DNA of 64,000 bases, taken from Niveibacterium umoris. GTDB taxonomy: Bacteria; Pseudomonadota; Gammaproteobacteria; Burkholderiales; Rhodocyclaceae. Position 1 is the first letter of the stretch; every line of letters starts with the position of its first letter. Positions 50,260 through 60,195 of this stretch are shown piece by piece. Below the pieces are notes generated by a model, which was not told where the DNA came from, searched no databases, and saw only the letters and a list, made by a program, of their open reading frames with translations. A program made the position numbers and the translations under genes. The stretch spans positions 1,426,001-1,490,000 of the forward strand of contig NZ_JACIET010000001.1 of assembly GCF_014197015.1 (NCBI RefSeq), given 5' to 3'.

Positions 50260-51597
50260 ATGAACGAGACCGAAACAGTTGATCTACTCATCTCGCCGCG
50301 ATGGGTGATTCCGGTGGAGCCCGCCGGGGTGACGCTGACGGACCACTCCGTCGCCGTGCGCGGCGGCCGGATCGTCGCCGTCTGCCCGACTGAAGTAGCA
50401 GAACGTCGCTTTTCGGCGCACGAACGCGTTGCACTACCCGAACACGTGCTCATTCCGGGGCTCGTGAATCTCCACACCCATGCGGCAATGACCCTGTTCA
50501 GGGGAATTGCGGACGACTTGCCCCTGATGCGCTGGTTGCAGGAAGCCATCTGGCCAGCCGAAGCCAAACACGTCGCAGCGTCATTTGTGCGCGACGGCAC
50601 CCTGCTGGCCGCAGTCGAAATGCTGCGCGGTGGCATCACCTGCGCCAACGAGATGTACTTCTTCCCATCTGCCGCCGCCGAAGCATTCGCAGAAATAGGG
50701 ATGCGCGCGATGATCGGCATGACGACCATCGACTTTCCCACGAACTACGCCGCCGATGCCGACGACTACCTCCGCAAGGGCCTAGAGGCTCGTGACCGCT
50801 GGATCGGAAACCCCCTGCTGAAATTCGCATTTGCGCCGCACGCGCCATACACCGTCTCAGACGCAACGCTCGAACGCATAGTGCAACTGGCCCACGAACT
50901 GGCAGCACCGGTCCACATGCATATCCACGAGACCAGCGAAGAAATCAACAACAGCGTCGCCACTTACGGCTGCCGGCCGCTCGCAAGGCTTGAAAAGCTG
51001 GGTCTCTTGGACACCGATTTGATCGCAGTCCACGCCGTGCATCTGGACATCCACGAAATTGACACACTCGCAGCCCATAATTGCAGCGTCGCTCACTGCC
51101 CCACGTCGAACATGAAACTCGCCAGCGGCATTGCCCCGGTGAAACGCATGGCAGATCGCGGTCTTCGTGTCGGACTAGGGACCGATGGCGCAGCGAGCAA
51201 TAACCGGCTTGATCTGTTTCAGGAGATGCGACATGCAGCACTGCTGGCCAAGGTCGGCAGTGGCGATGCTTCTGCGTTCGATGCGCACGCCGCACTGCGT
51301 GCAGCCACACTCAGTGGCGCCGAGGCGCTGCGGATGGATCAGGAAATCGGTTCCATCACTGCGGGCAAAGCAGCTGATCTGGTCGCTGTTTCGCTCGCAC
51401 CGACGGAATGCTCCCCCTGCTTCGATCCAGCGAGTCATCTCGTCTACGTTGCCGGAAGGGAGTACGTGTCCCACGTATGGATAAACGGCCAAGCCCGGAT
51501 GTGGGAAAACGCGGTGTTGTGGGATGACAACAAAGAATTGCTGCCGCGAGTGCGCGTGTGGCAAACTTTCTTGAAAGAATCGGCCTTGAGCCGATGA
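50260..51597 (+). CDS. mtaD: 5'-methylthioadenosine / S-adenosylhomocysteine deaminase (TRZ/ATZ amidohydrolase)
   Basis: 445 aa metal-dependent amidohydrolase. Metal ligands in GLVNLHTHAAMTLFRG, HMHIHETSEEI, HAVHLD and GLGTDGAASNNRLDLF. Members of this set deaminate methylthioadenosine or S-adenosylhomocysteine; the position beside ubiG, a SAM-dependent methyltransferase, suits recycling of SAM by-products. Start ATG 50260 with GGAG seven bases upstream; the frame runs further left to 50164 without a ribosome site. The substrate is a family-level inference, and related deaminases act on other purines. Confidence 0.88.
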   Translation: MNETETVDLLISPRWVIPVEPAGVTLTDHSVAVRGGRIVAVCPTEVAERRFSAHERVALPEHVLIPGLVNLHTHAAMTLFRGIADDLPLMRWLQEAIWPAEAKHVAASFVRDGTLLAAVEMLRGGITCANEMYFFPSAAAEAFAEIGMRAMIGMTTIDFPTNYAADADDYLRKGLEARDRWIGNPLLKFAFAPHAPYTVSDATLERIVQLAHELAAPVHMHIHETSEEINNSVATYGCRPLARLEKLGLLDTDLIAVHAVHLDIHEIDTLAAHNCSVAHCPTSNMKLASGIAPVKRMADRGLRVGLGTDGAASNNRLDLFQEMRHAALLAKVGSGDASAFDAHAALRAATLSGAEALRMDQEIGSITAGKAADLVAVSLAPTECSPCFDPASHLVYVAGREYVSHVWINGQARMWENAVLWDDNKELLPRVRVWQTFLKESALSR

Positions 51598-51676
51598 TGC
51601 TGGGCGTAGCGTTCACACAACACGCCGCGCCCGGAAGCATCGGATAACGAATCACTTGCCTTGCAACGAGGAGAAT

Positions 51677-52411
51677 ATGAAACAAGGTTCCAAGAAATTC
51701 GTGGTGGCTTTTGCTGCCGCACTGGGGATGGTTACTGCTGCAATGGCACAACAGCAGGAAATCAAGATCAACCCGGCGGTGAAGGTCGTTCCGTACGCGG
51801 TCGACGCCCGCAGCGTCGTGGTGCGCAGCGCCAACGGCCTGTGCTGGCGCACGGGTTACTGGACCAAGGAACTGGCTGCCAGCACCTTGGTCGAGGGCAA
51901 CGAATTCCCGGTGGGCTGCTTCTGCGACAAGGATCTGATGCCGAAGGAAGTCTGCGAACCGCCGAAGGTTGAGCCGAAGAAGGAAGAACCGAAACCGGTC
52001 GTTCCGGCCACCAAGCCGGCCGCTGAAAAGGTCACCATCGCCGCCGACGCCCTGTTCGACTACGACAAGGCCGTTCTGCGTGACGAAGGCAAGGCCACGC
52101 TGACCGAATTCGCCGCGAAGGCCAAGGCACTGTCGATCGAAGTGATCATCGCCGTCGGCCACACAGACCGTCTCGGCAGCGACAAGTACAACCAGGCCCT
52201 GTCCGAGCGCCGTGCTGCTGCGGTCAAGGAATTCCTGGTCAGCCAGCAGATCGATCCGAACCGTGTCTACACCGAAGGCAAGGGCAAGACCCAACCGGTC
52301 ACCCAGTGCAAGAACCTCGGCGCAGAAAACGGCAAGAACAAGAAACTGGTGGAGTGCCTCCAGCCGGATCGCCGCGTCGAAATCGAAGTCATCGGCACCA
52401 AGCAGCAATAA
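51677..52411 (+). CDS. OmpA-family outer-membrane protein, peptidoglycan-binding
   Basis: 244 aa. Signal peptide FVVAFAAALGMVTAAMA with likely cleavage before QQQ. The ~65-residue middle region (CWRTGYWTKELAA, GCFCDKDLMPKEVC) has paired cysteines but is too short for an eight-strand barrel. A Pro/Lys-rich linker follows (PKVEPKKEEPKPVVPATKP), then the OmpA domain (about 120-240: FDYDKAVLRDEGKATL, GHTDRLGSDKYNQALSERRA, PDRRVEIEV), whose Asp and Arg bind diaminopimelate. Strong GAGGAG ribosome site; own terminator. The gyrA-ompA-ubiG-gph neighbourhood is typical for Betaproteobacteria. Confidence 0.92.
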   Translation: MKQGSKKFVVAFAAALGMVTAAMAQQQEIKINPAVKVVPYAVDARSVVVRSANGLCWRTGYWTKELAASTLVEGNEFPVGCFCDKDLMPKEVCEPPKVEPKKEEPKPVVPATKPAAEKVTIAADALFDYDKAVLRDEGKATLTEFAAKAKALSIEVIIAVGHTDRLGSDKYNQALSERRAAAVKEFLVSQQIDPNRVYTEGKGKTQPVTQCKNLGAENGKNKKLVECLQPDRRVEIEVIGTKQQ

Positions 52412-52430
52412 GCCGCGTCTTCCCGAAAAA

Positions 52431-52460
52431 GCCCTGCTCTTGCGAGCAGGGCTTTTTTTT
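52431..52460 (+). terminator. Intrinsic terminator of the ompA-like gene
   Basis: Stem GCCCTGCT / AGCAGGGC, loop CTTGCG, eight T. Starts 20 bases after the stop codon. Confidence 0.95.
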
Positions 52461-52513
52461 CGTCCCCACAAACCGGACAATTGCCGGCGATATCTCTTCC
52501 GGTTTAGCCATCG

Positions 52514-53230
52514 ATGACCACTGCAACGACCTCTACCAACGCCGACCCAGCGGAACTGCACAAATTCAGCGAGTTAGCCCATCGCTGGTGGGACCCCGAG
52601 TCCGAATTCAAGCCGCTGCATCAGATCAACCCACTTCGCCTCGAATGGATCGATAGACACGCGGCGGTCCGCGGCAAACGCACCATCGATATCGGCTGCG
52701 GTGGCGGCATCCTGTCCGAGAGCATGGCGGCAAAAGGCGCCGACGTAACGGGCATCGATCTCTCCGACAAGGCACTCGGCGTCGCACGCCTCCACCTCTA
52801 CGAGAGCGGCCAGAAAGTCGACTATCGCAAGATAGCCGCGGAAGACATGGCTGCCGCAGAGCCAGAAACGTTCGACGTCGTCACATGCATGGAAATGCTC
52901 GAACACGTTCCCGACCCGGCAAGCACGGTCAAGGCGGCAGCACGACTTGCAAAACCAGGGGGCCATGTATTCTTTTCGACACTGAATCGAAACCCCAAGT
53001 CCTACCTGTTTGCGGTCATTGGCGCCGAATACATCCTCGGCCTATTGCCGCGTGGCACGCACGAATACGCCCGCTTCATCAAGCCATCCGAGCTTGCACG
53101 GTTCGCGCGAGATGCTGGCCTGATGGTCGAAGAAGTGATCGGCATGACTTACAACCCGATCACGCAGGTCTATGCCCTGGGTCGCGACACTGACGTCAAC
53201 TATCTCGTCCGCTGTCGGAAGCCCGCATGA
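52514..53230 (+). CDS. ubiG: Ubiquinone biosynthesis O-methyltransferase UbiG
   Basis: 238 aa. Performs both O-methylations of the ubiquinone ring. Opens [20 protein letters not shown], a UbiG signature; SAM motif I is [16 protein letters not shown]. Later blocks are [13 protein letters not shown] and [15 protein letters not shown], then [10 protein letters not shown], where the amphipathic lipid-binding segment lies. Overlaps gph by four bases (ATGA). Probably needs its own promoter, since the ompA terminator precedes it by 54 bases. Confidence 0.95.
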   Translation: MTTATTSTNADPAELHKFSELAHRWWDPESEFKPLHQINPLRLEWIDRHAAVRGKRTIDIGCGGGILSESMAAKGADVTGIDLSDKALGVARLHLYESGQKVDYRKIAAEDMAAAEPETFDVVTCMEMLEHVPDPASTVKAAARLAKPGGHVFFSTLNRNPKSYLFAVIGAEYILGLLPRGTHEYARFIKPSELARFARDAGLMVEEVIGMTYNPITQVYALGRDTDVNYLVRCRKPA

Positions 53231-53907
53231 CGCCGCGGGACGACCTTCGCTGCGTCCTTTTCGATCTTGACGGAACGCTTGCCGATACCGCCCCAGACCT
53301 TGGCGGGGCACTCAATCGCCTGCTTGAGGAAGAAGGGCTATCCCCGCTCCCACTTGAAGTCACTCGGCCCGTCACATCGCAGGGCGTCCGCGGCCTACTC
53401 AGGGTCGGGCTGGGACTCGAACCGACCGACGCGACGTATCACGAACGCGCGCAAAGGGTTCTCGCGCATTACGCCGCGGCCATCTGCGAAAACACACGAC
53501 TGTTCGACGGCATTGACGCCGTGCTTGAGGCCTTGGAGGCAGCCGGCATCAAATGGGGCATCGTCACCAACAAACACGCACGCTTCACCGACCCACTGGT
53601 AGCCGCGCTCGGCCTCGATGTGCGGGCGGCATGCGTCGTCAGTGGTGACAGCGCACCCCACCCCAAGCCGCACCCCGCTCCACTGCTGCTCGCCTGTGAC
53701 AAGGCCGGCGTGCCGGCCGAGGCTTCGGTCTACATCGGCGACGATCTGCGCGACATCCAGGCGGGACGAGCCGCCGGCATGCGCACCATCGCCGCAGCAT
53801 GGGGTTACCTTGGCCACGGCAGTCCGGTCGAAGAATGGGGCGCGGACCTGATTGCCGAAAACCCGGCCGCAATATTGGGCGCGCTTTCCTGCAAACACGT
53901 ACAATGA
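53227..53907 (+). CDS. gph: Phosphoglycolate phosphatase
   Basis: 226 aa HAD-family phosphatase. Nucleophile Asp13 and acid Asp15 in [16 protein letters not shown], the VTNK motif II ([10 protein letters not shown]), Lys in [11 protein letters not shown], and motif [14 protein letters not shown]. Cleaves 2-phosphoglycolate formed in DNA end repair or by oxygenase reactions; the substrate is assigned from family and the ubiG-gph pairing. Its last codons contain the probable -10 element of the tmRNA gene. Confidence 0.9.
   Translation: MTPRDDLRCVLFDLDGTLADTAPDLGGALNRLLEEEGLSPLPLEVTRPVTSQGVRGLLRVGLGLEPTDATYHERAQRVLAHYAAAICENTRLFDGIDAVLEALEAAGIKWGIVTNKHARFTDPLVAALGLDVRAACVVSGDSAPHPKPHPAPLLLACDKAGVPAEASVYIGDDLRDIQAGRAAGMRTIAAAWGYLGHGSPVEEWGADLIAENPAAILGALSCKHVQ
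53900..53905 (+). promoter_or_regulatory. -10 element of ssrA, inside the 3' end of gph
   Basis: TACAAT spans the last codon and stop of gph. Transcription would start near 53912 and give a leader of about 46 bases, to be trimmed by RNase P. A TTGGGC 19 bases upstream is a weak -35. Confidence 0.45.
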
Positions 53908-53957
53908 TCGCTCTGCCGAGCTTGAATCCGAGTCCGGCACCCAAATATCAAGAACAT

Positions 53958-54319
53958 GGGGGCGACCTGGTTTCGACGGGGGTCGCGAAGCAGCTTGGTG
54001 CATACCGAGGACCAGTCACCTCGTAAATCCATCTGGAAAACCACAAACGCCAACGACGAGCGTTTCGCTCTAGCCGCTTAAGGCTGGACCACTGCACTGA
54101 TTGGTCTCTGGGTCAGGCGGGGCAACCCGCAGCAGTGTCATTTACAGAGAATCGTGATGCGTCGGGTTACTTGGCGCAGAACTAAATCCAAGGTGACTCG
54201 CTTCGTACCGGCCTGTCGTCCGGCTAAGTACGGGGTTAAATCAAAATAGGCCGACTAAGTATGTAGATCCAGTTGTAGAGGGCTTTCGGACGCGGGTTCG
54301 ATTCCCGCCGCCTCCACCA
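53958..54319 (+). ncRNA. ssrA: Transfer-messenger RNA (tmRNA)
   Basis: 362 bases. The tRNA-like half is clear: 5' GGGGGCG pairs with 3' CGCCTCC, followed by A-CCA, and the 5' side has the TGGTTTCGACGGGGG-type conserved block and the 3' side GGTTCGATTCC. The messenger part encodes the proteolysis tag. One-piece (not permuted) gene. Rescues stalled ribosomes with SmpB. Followed by a perfect terminator palindrome. Confidence 0.97.
54049..54081 (+). other. tmRNA tag reading frame
   Basis: GCC resume codon then AAC GAC GAG CGT TTC GCT CTA GCC GCT TAA, giving the tag ANDERFALAA. The hydrophobic ALAA end marks proteins for ClpXP. This tag is common among Betaproteobacteria. Confidence 0.93.
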
Positions 54320-54327
54320 AGTACAAA

Positions 54328-54358
54328 GGGCTCGGAATATTCCGAGCCCTTTTTTTAT
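54328..54358 (+). terminator. Intrinsic terminator of ssrA
   Basis: Perfect 22-base palindrome at 54328-54349 (arms GGGCTCGGAAT and its complement) with eight T after it. On the other strand only three T follow, so it serves pgm poorly. Confidence 0.95.
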
Positions 54359-54376
54359 CAAACCCTCAACCGGTCG

Positions 54377-56017
54377 TTACGCCTTCAGTGCGTCGCTGAC
54401 GATCTGCTGCGCTTCTTTCACGATCAGTTGCAGGTGTTCGGCGCTGACGAAGCTCTCGGCATAGACCTTGTAGATGTCTTCGGTGCCCGAAGGGCGCGCG
54501 GCGAACCAGCCGTTGGCGGTGGTGACCTTCAGGCCGCCGATCGACGCACCATTGCCCGGCGCCTTGGTCAGCTTCGCGGTGATTGCATCGCCCGCCAGCG
54601 TCGCAGCGGTCACGCGCTCGCCGGTGAGGCCCTTGAAGGCCGCCTTCTGGGCCGGCGTCGCGGCGGCATCAATGCGGGTGTAGAACGGCGCGCCGTACTT
54701 GGCGGCCATCTCCTGATAATGCACGCCCGGGTCCTTGCCGGTGACGGCGGTGATTTCCGCGGCGAGCAGGCCGAGGATGATGCCGTCCTTGTCGGTGGTC
54801 CACACGCTACCGTCGCGGCGCAGGAACGATGCGCCAGCGCTCTCCTCTCCACCGAAGCAGAAGCTGCCCTCGAGCAGGCCGCCCGAGAACCACTTGAAGC
54901 CGACCGGCACTTCGAGGAACTTGCGACCGAGCCCATCCATCACGCGATCGATCAGCGCACTGGAAACGAGCGTCTTGCCGACTGCCGCACTAGCCGGCCA
55001 CTGCGGGCGGTGCGTCAGCAGGTAGTTGATCGCCACCGCCAGGTAGTGGTTCGGATTCATCAGGCCGACGGATGGCGTGACGATGCCGTGGCGGTCGACG
55101 TCGGCGTCGTTGCCCCAGGCGATGTCGAACTTGTCCTTCAACGCGACGAGGCTCGCCATTGCGTAGGGGCTGGAGCAGTCCATGCGGATCTTGCCGTCAT
55201 GGTCCAGGGTCATGAACGAGAAGGCCGGGTCGACCGCCGGGTTCACGATCTCGATGTTCAGCCCGTAGGTGTCAGCGATCGGCTTCCAGTACGCGACGGC
55301 TGCGCCACCGAGCGGGTGCACACCAATCTTGAGGTTCGCCTTGCGGATCGCGTCGAAGTCAATGACCGCGCCCAGATCCTTCACGTAAGGCATGACGAAG
55401 TCTTCGGCCTTCGTGGTCGCGGCGGCCAGTGCCTCGGTGTAAGGCACGCGCTTCACGCCCTTGTTGCCCTCCGCCATCAGCGCATTCGCGCGCGCCTCGA
55501 CCCAGCCGGTGATGTCGGTATCAGCCGGGCCGCCGTGCGGCGGGTTGTACTTGATGCCGCCGTCGACCGGCGGGTTGTGCGACGGCGTGATGACGATGCC
55601 GTCGGCACGCGGGCCGGCGTTGTCGCGGTTGTACACGAGGATCGCGCGCGAGATCACCGGCGTCGGCGTGAAGCCATCGTCGGCCTGGATGCGGGTTTCG
55701 ACCCCGTTGGCGGCCAGCACTTCGAGCGCGCTGATCTGCGCGGGGCCCGACAGCGCATGCGTGTCCTTGCCCAGATAAAGCGGGCCGGTGATGCCGGCCT
55801 GCGCGCGGTATTCGCACACGGCCTGCGTAATCGCCAGGATGTGCGCTTCGTTGAAGCTGCCGGCAAACGCATTGCCGCGATGGCCGCTGGTACCGAAGGC
55901 GACGCGCTGGGTCGGGTTGTTCACGTCCGGCGTGATCGCGGTGTAGGCGGCGAGCAGCGCGGGGATGTCGGTCAGAACGTGTTGGGGCGCCGGCTGGCCG
56001 GCCAAGGGGTGAGCCAT
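54377..56017 (-). CDS. pgm: Phosphoglucomutase (alpha-D-glucose-phosphate specific)
   Basis: 546 aa, identical in length to E. coli Pgm. Interconverts glucose-1- and glucose-6-phosphate. [20 protein letters not shown] near the N-terminus, phosphoserine loop [16 protein letters not shown], metal loop [13 protein letters not shown], sugar-binding [15 protein letters not shown], and phosphate-binding [10 protein letters not shown] near the end. ATG 56017 follows GAGGAT; the frame stays open to 56245 but has no family match there. It supplies glucose-1-phosphate for glycogen and for UDP-glucose, the substrate of Ugd. Confidence 0.97.
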   Translation of the reverse strand: MAHPLAGQPAPQHVLTDIPALLAAYTAITPDVNNPTQRVAFGTSGHRGNAFAGSFNEAHILAITQAVCEYRAQAGITGPLYLGKDTHALSGPAQISALEVLAANGVETRIQADDGFTPTPVISRAILVYNRDNAGPRADGIVITPSHNPPVDGGIKYNPPHGGPADTDITGWVEARANALMAEGNKGVKRVPYTEALAAATTKAEDFVMPYVKDLGAVIDFDAIRKANLKIGVHPLGGAAVAYWKPIADTYGLNIEIVNPAVDPAFSFMTLDHDGKIRMDCSSPYAMASLVALKDKFDIAWGNDADVDRHGIVTPSVGLMNPNHYLAVAINYLLTHRPQWPASAAVGKTLVSSALIDRVMDGLGRKFLEVPVGFKWFSGGLLEGSFCFGGEESAGASFLRRDGSVWTTDKDGIILGLLAAEITAVTGKDPGVHYQEMAAKYGAPFYTRIDAAATPAQKAAFKGLTGERVTAATLAGDAITAKLTKAPGNGASIGGLKVTTANGWFAARPSGTEDIYKVYAESFVSAEHLQLIVKEAQQIVSDALKA

Positions 56018-56162
56018 GTTCTTATCCTCGGGGAATACGGGTGAAAACCTGTGAAGTGTGCCGCAACTCGGGTGACGTCGTCTTGACCTGCGCGAACAGC
56101 AAGGGGGGCGATTCGCAAGTCTGATCAAGCATGCCCGCCTGCGGGCAACGAAGTGCTTCCTG

Positions 56163-57059
56163 TCAGCCTGTGGCGACGCCCTGGCCGAATGCCTCGGCCG
56201 CATGGTCAATGAAGGCACGCACCTTCGGGGTAAGGTACCGCGCACTTGGAAACAGCGCGCTCACCGGCACCGGCGAGCGTGCCCAGTCGGGCAACACCCT
56301 CAGCAAGGCGCCTTCCGCCAGTGCGTCTTGCACCACCATCAGCGGCAACTGTGCGATACCCAAGCCGGCCTTTGCCGCATCCGCCACAGAGAAGCTGTTG
56401 TCGACCCGCAAACGCGGCTCCGCGTCGATGCTCACCGCCTCGCCGCCCCGCTCCAGTCGCCAGGTCTGGCGTTGATTACCGCCGGCAAAGGCCAGCAGCG
56501 CATGGCTGGCAAGTTCCTGCGGGGTCTCCGGCATCGTGGCACGAGCGAGATAGTCCGGGCTCGCGAACAGGCCGTAGCGCAGTTCCCCCAGTCGCCGTGC
56601 CGCCAGCCGTGAATCCGGCAACTCGCCGACGCGGATGGCGAGGTCAAAACCCTCGTGCACCAGATCGACCAGCCTCCCTGTGTAATCGGCCTCGACCCGC
56701 ACGTCGGGAAAGCGCTGCAGGTAGCCAATCACCCAACGGCTCACCGCGAGCATGCCGAACTCGACACCGCAGGTCAGGCGCAGGACCCCGCGCGGCTCGC
56801 CGAGCATCTGCTGCGCAACGCGTTCGGTGTCCTCGACCGCCCCCAGAATCCCGATCGCACGCTCGAAGATTTCGCGCCCCACCTCGGTCAGCGACAAGGA
56901 TCGGGTCGTGCGCTCAATCAGCCGGACACCCAGCTTGCGTTCGAGCCCGGTCACCACGCGCGACAGATGCGCTTTCTGCGTACCAAGCAGCTCCGCCGCG
57001 CGGGTAAAGCTGCCAGCCTGCACCACCTTGACGAAGGCAGTCAGCTCGTTGAGTTCCAT
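56163..57059 (-). CDS. LysR-type transcriptional regulator
   Basis: 298 aa. N-terminal winged helix ([20 protein letters not shown], then [19 protein letters not shown]) and a periplasmic-binding-like effector domain from about residue 90 ([16 protein letters not shown]). Divergent from the DJ-1/PfpI-type gene over 110 bases, the usual arrangement for a LysR regulator and its target; T-N11-A sites could lie there, but I could not pick a convincing one. Related regulators control oxidative or electrophile stress genes. Confidence 0.9.
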   Translation of the reverse strand: MELNELTAFVKVVQAGSFTRAAELLGTQKAHLSRVVTGLERKLGVRLIERTTRSLSLTEVGREIFERAIGILGAVEDTERVAQQMLGEPRGVLRLTCGVEFGMLAVSRWVIGYLQRFPDVRVEADYTGRLVDLVHEGFDLAIRVGELPDSRLAARRLGELRYGLFASPDYLARATMPETPQELASHALLAFAGGNQRQTWRLERGGEAVSIDAEPRLRVDNSFSVADAAKAGLGIAQLPLMVVQDALAEGALLRVLPDWARSPVPVSALFPSARYLTPKVRAFIDHAAEAFGQGVATG

Positions 57060-57169
57060 GGCGCCCCTTTGTTGCCAGATTGCGCAACAGTATTTCTCAT
57101 TGCGCTGGATTTTTCACCTGCGACTTCCGGCGAATACTTCGCAGCACGCAAGATGACTGGAGCCCGATC

Positions 57170-57940
57170 ATGAGCCTGATGAACACCAATCCGCTGAATC
57201 CCCAAACCCGCAAACGCGTCGCAATCGTCATCGCCAACCCGGCCGTCTCCACAACCACCGGCTGGCCGGTCGGCTTCTGGTGGAGCGAACTGACCCACCC
57301 CTACCTCACCTTCGTCGAGGCCGGCTATGAGGTCGAGATCTTCAGCCCGGCGGGCGGTGCCTGTGTCGCCGACGGCATGAGCGACCCGAACGACGCCAGC
57401 GGCTATTCGAAGACGGACCTGATCACGCAGGGCTTCCTGCATACACCGGAACTGCTCGCCCTGGTAGCGAACACCAAGCCGGTCAGCGAAATCGGCTTGG
57501 CGGCGTTCGATGCGATCGTCGTCGCCGGCGGCCAGGCGCCGATGTTCAACTTCGAATCCGCGAGCGCGCTGCAGGAAAAGTTCGTCGCCTTCTACACGGC
57601 AGGCAAAGTCGCGGCGGCACTGTGCCACGGCACCGCGATCCTGAAATACGCCCGACTGCCCGACGGCACCCCGCTCGTGCGCGGCAAGACCGTCACCGGC
57701 TTTGCCAATGTCGAAGAGGACTTCGCGGACAACGCGGTGTGGCAGTACGGCCTTCTGTCCCGCGGCACCCATGTGATGCCCTGGCGGATCGAGGACGCGT
57801 TGCGAGACCTCGGTGCGAACTTTGTGCAGGCGGGCCTGTGGCGCAGCTTTGCGGTGCGCGACGGCAACCTCATCACCGGCCAGCAGAACTTCTCCGGGGC
57901 CGAGACGGCGCGCCTCGTCATCGAAGCGCTCGGTCGCTAA
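57170..57940 (+). CDS. DJ-1/PfpI family protein (type 1 glutamine amidotransferase-like)
   Basis: 256 aa. Flavodoxin-like fold of the ThiJ/PfpI group, with the reactive Cys152 in VAAALCHGTAILK at the nucleophile elbow and an upstream VAGGQAPMFNFE loop. The N-terminal GWPVGFWWSELTHPYLTFVE is typical of the HSP31-like and chaperone/glyoxalase branch. Likely detoxifies reactive carbonyls, but activity cannot be fixed from sequence. ATG 57170 with GGAG seven bases upstream. The next gene starts 20 bases later, so they form an operon under the divergent LysR gene. Confidence 0.88.
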   Translation: MSLMNTNPLNPQTRKRVAIVIANPAVSTTTGWPVGFWWSELTHPYLTFVEAGYEVEIFSPAGGACVADGMSDPNDASGYSKTDLITQGFLHTPELLALVANTKPVSEIGLAAFDAIVVAGGQAPMFNFESASALQEKFVAFYTAGKVAAALCHGTAILKYARLPDGTPLVRGKTVTGFANVEEDFADNAVWQYGLLSRGTHVMPWRIEDALRDLGANFVQAGLWRSFAVRDGNLITGQQNFSGAETARLVIEALGR

Positions 57941-57960
57941 GAGCCAGAAAGGAAATCGCC

Positions 57961-58596
57961 ATGAAAATCGCATTCATCGGTTACGGCAATGTCGGCGCGC
58001 CGCTCGCCGACCACCTGCAGCGCCTCGGCCACGACGTCACGCTGGCCGCCAAGGACCCCGCTTCGGACAACGTGCGCAAGGCGCTCGAACGCAACCCGGC
58101 GCTGAAGGTCGCCGAGCCGGTCGCCGCGGTATCGGCAGCGGAGGTGGTGTTCCTCGCCGCGCCGTTCCAGGCAAACGAAGCCGCCCTTGCCGCCGTGGCG
58201 CCGGCGCTTGCCGGCAAGGTGCTGGTCGACTGCACCAACCCGGTCGGCCCCGGGTTGCGCCATGGCCTGGGCAGCGAGCGGTCTGGCAGCGAGATGATCC
58301 AGGCACAGGTGCCGGGCGCCCATGTCGTCAAAGCCTTCACGATCTACGGCTTCGAGAACTTCGAGAACAACGCCTACCCCGCCTACAACGTCAAACCGAT
58401 GATGATGTACTGCGGGGCCGACGCGGGCGCGAAGCGCATCGTCGGCGACCTGATCGCTGCGCTGGGCTGGGATCCGCTGGACGTCGGCGGCCTGGAGCAA
58501 GCGCTGCATCTGGAGCACATGACGCTGCTGTGGGTGCGCATGGTCCGCGTTGAAGGGCATTCGCCCAACATGGTCTGGGCGCACCTCAAACGCTGA
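57961..58596 (+). CDS. NADP-binding reductase-like protein (F420-dependent NADP oxidoreductase superfamily)
   Basis: 211 aa. N-terminal Rossmann motif KIAFIGYGNVGAPLADHLQ, then EVVFLAAPFQANEAAL, LVDCTNPVGPGL and HVVKAFTIYGFENF, the order seen in NADPH-dependent F420 reductase-like proteins. Such proteins in F420-lacking bacteria probably use NADP(H) with other substrates. GGAAATCGCC precedes the ATG. Downstream of the PfpI-like gene; the pair suggests redox or carbonyl stress handling. Confidence 0.85.
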   Translation: MKIAFIGYGNVGAPLADHLQRLGHDVTLAAKDPASDNVRKALERNPALKVAEPVAAVSAAEVVFLAAPFQANEAALAAVAPALAGKVLVDCTNPVGPGLRHGLGSERSGSEMIQAQVPGAHVVKAFTIYGFENFENNAYPAYNVKPMMMYCGADAGAKRIVGDLIAALGWDPLDVGGLEQALHLEHMTLLWVRMVRVEGHSPNMVWAHLKR

Positions 58597-58666
58597 CACG
58601 CTGGACATCGGCAGAGCCGGCAGCAACACTGCCGGCCTGTTCGCAAACCTCGCAACGGGCACAACG

Positions 58667-59248
58667 ATGGGCAAGAACCGACTCGAAGCCTTCAGCGATG
58701 GCGTACTCGCCATCATCCTCACGATCATGGTGCTGGAGCTCAAGGTGCCGCATGGCGATCGGCTCGATGCCCTGCTCCCGCTGCTGCCGGCCTTCCTCAG
58801 CTATGTGCTGAGCTTCATCTACATCGGCATCTACTGGAACAACCATCACCACATGCTGCATGCGGTGAAGCGGGTTTCCGGCGGCGCCTTGTGGGCGAAC
58901 CTGCACCTGCTGTTCTGGCTCTCGCTGTTGCCCTTTGTCACCGGCTGGATGGGCGAGAACCACTTCGCGCCGCTGCCGACTGCACTGTATGGCGGCGTGC
59001 TACTGATGGCTGGTACCGCCTACTGGATCCTCGCGCACTGTCTGGTTGCCGGAGACGGCCCGGATTCCTTGCTCGCGCGGGCGATCGGCAAGGATCGCAA
59101 GGGCGCACTCTCGGTCGTCATCTACGCGGTCGCCATGCCGCTGGCCTTCGTCGAGGAATGGCTCGCACAAACCTTGTATGTCGTCGTCGCCCTGATCTGG
59201 CTGGTGCCGGACTCCCGCATCGAACGACACATGACGGCTGAAGAATGA
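58667..59248 (+). CDS. TMEM175 family membrane protein (probable potassium channel)
   Basis: 193 aa, six membrane helices. The first helix carries the family signature RLEAFSDGVLAIILTIMVLEL (FSDG). Bacterial TMEM175 (DUF1211) proteins form K+ channels. The second helix block FLSYVLSFIYIGIYWNNHH and the HHHMLHAVKRV segment are also conserved. ATG 58667 places the FSD helix at the N-terminus; an in-frame start at 58550 would lie inside the previous gene. Converges with the EamA gene after 9 bases. Confidence 0.88.
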   Translation: MGKNRLEAFSDGVLAIILTIMVLELKVPHGDRLDALLPLLPAFLSYVLSFIYIGIYWNNHHHMLHAVKRVSGGALWANLHLLFWLSLLPFVTGWMGENHFAPLPTALYGGVLLMAGTAYWILAHCLVAGDGPDSLLARAIGKDRKGALSVVIYAVAMPLAFVEEWLAQTLYVVVALIWLVPDSRIERHMTAEE

Positions 59249-59257
59249 CCGTCGCGA

Positions 59258-60130
59258 TCAGCGACCGGGCAGCTTCAGCACCCCGGTGGCAAGCGCAGTA
59301 CCGAGCACCACGACAGCACCGGCGCCAAGCATCGCGGCGCTGAGCTTTTCGCCAAGGAACGCACAGCCCCACAACACGCCGAAGAGCGGGATCAGGAAGG
59401 TGACCGTCACCGCCCGCGACGCGCCCACATGCGCGATGAGCCGGAAGAACAGCAGATAGGCCAGTGCGGTGCAGCCGACCCCGAGCGCAATCACCGCGAC
59501 CCACGGCATCAGACCGGGCGTCTGCGCCGGCCACAACCACACCGCGAACGGCAACAGCACGATTGCGGAAATGAACTGCGACCCCGCTGCGTTGACCAGG
59601 GCCGGAACGCCAGCAAGCTGTCGCTTCGTCAGGTTGGCCGCGAACCCATAGGAAAAGGTCGCCACCAGCATCGCAACAACCGCCCAGCCCGAGCCGCCGG
59701 GTTTGAAATCCGCCTTGTCTGCTGCCAGCAACAAGACTCCGACGAAGCCCACCGCCAAACCGAGCAGACGCGACGCACCGAGCCGTTCGCCAAGCCACAG
59801 CGCGCCGATCAGCGCCGCAAAGATTGGCACCGTTGCGTTGAGGATGGATGCAAGCCCGGCGGTGATCGATAGCGTCGCCCAAGCAATCAACACAAACGGA
59901 AAGGCGGAGTTGAAGACCCCCATCACCGCAATCTGCGCCGCATGCGCCCTCAGCACCCCAAACTGGCCCCGCATTGCCAGCAGCGGCAACAGGCACAACG
60001 ACGCGATCGCCACCCGCAGCCAGATCAGCGCGACGGCACCAAAGGCCGGCGCGGCAAAGCGCATGAAGAGGAACGAGCCCCCCCACAGGGCGGCGAGCAG
60101 GAAGAGATCAGTCAGGTCACGGGTCTTCAT
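59258..60130 (-). CDS. EamA family (drug/metabolite) transporter
   Basis: 290 aa with ten predicted helices in two EamA repeats (about 5-135 and 148-282). First repeat: LFLLAALWGGSFLFMRFA, FVLIAWATLSITAGLASILNA, GERLGASRLLGLAVGFVGV. Second repeat: FSYGFAANLTKRQLAG and FLGEKLSAAMLGAGAVVVLG. Exports a small metabolite or amino acid of unknown identity. Start ATG 60130 with a TTG just before as an alternative; no strong ribosome site. Confidence 0.9.
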   Translation of the reverse strand: MKTRDLTDLFLLAALWGGSFLFMRFAAPAFGAVALIWLRVAIASLCLLPLLAMRGQFGVLRAHAAQIAVMGVFNSAFPFVLIAWATLSITAGLASILNATVPIFAALIGALWLGERLGASRLLGLAVGFVGVLLLAADKADFKPGGSGWAVVAMLVATFSYGFAANLTKRQLAGVPALVNAAGSQFISAIVLLPFAVWLWPAQTPGLMPWVAVIALGVGCTALAYLLFFRLIAHVGASRAVTVTFLIPLFGVLWGCAFLGEKLSAAMLGAGAVVVLGTALATGVLKLPGR

Positions 60131-60195
60131 CAATGAAACGCTTTCGCGGCCACCTTGTGGGCGGCCGTTTTGGGAAAGGGGAATGGCTGAAGCGT

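Noticed and set aside
54428-56044. 538-codon plus-strand frame opposite pgm
   Set aside because: Antisense shadow; pgm motifs are all present on the minus strand.
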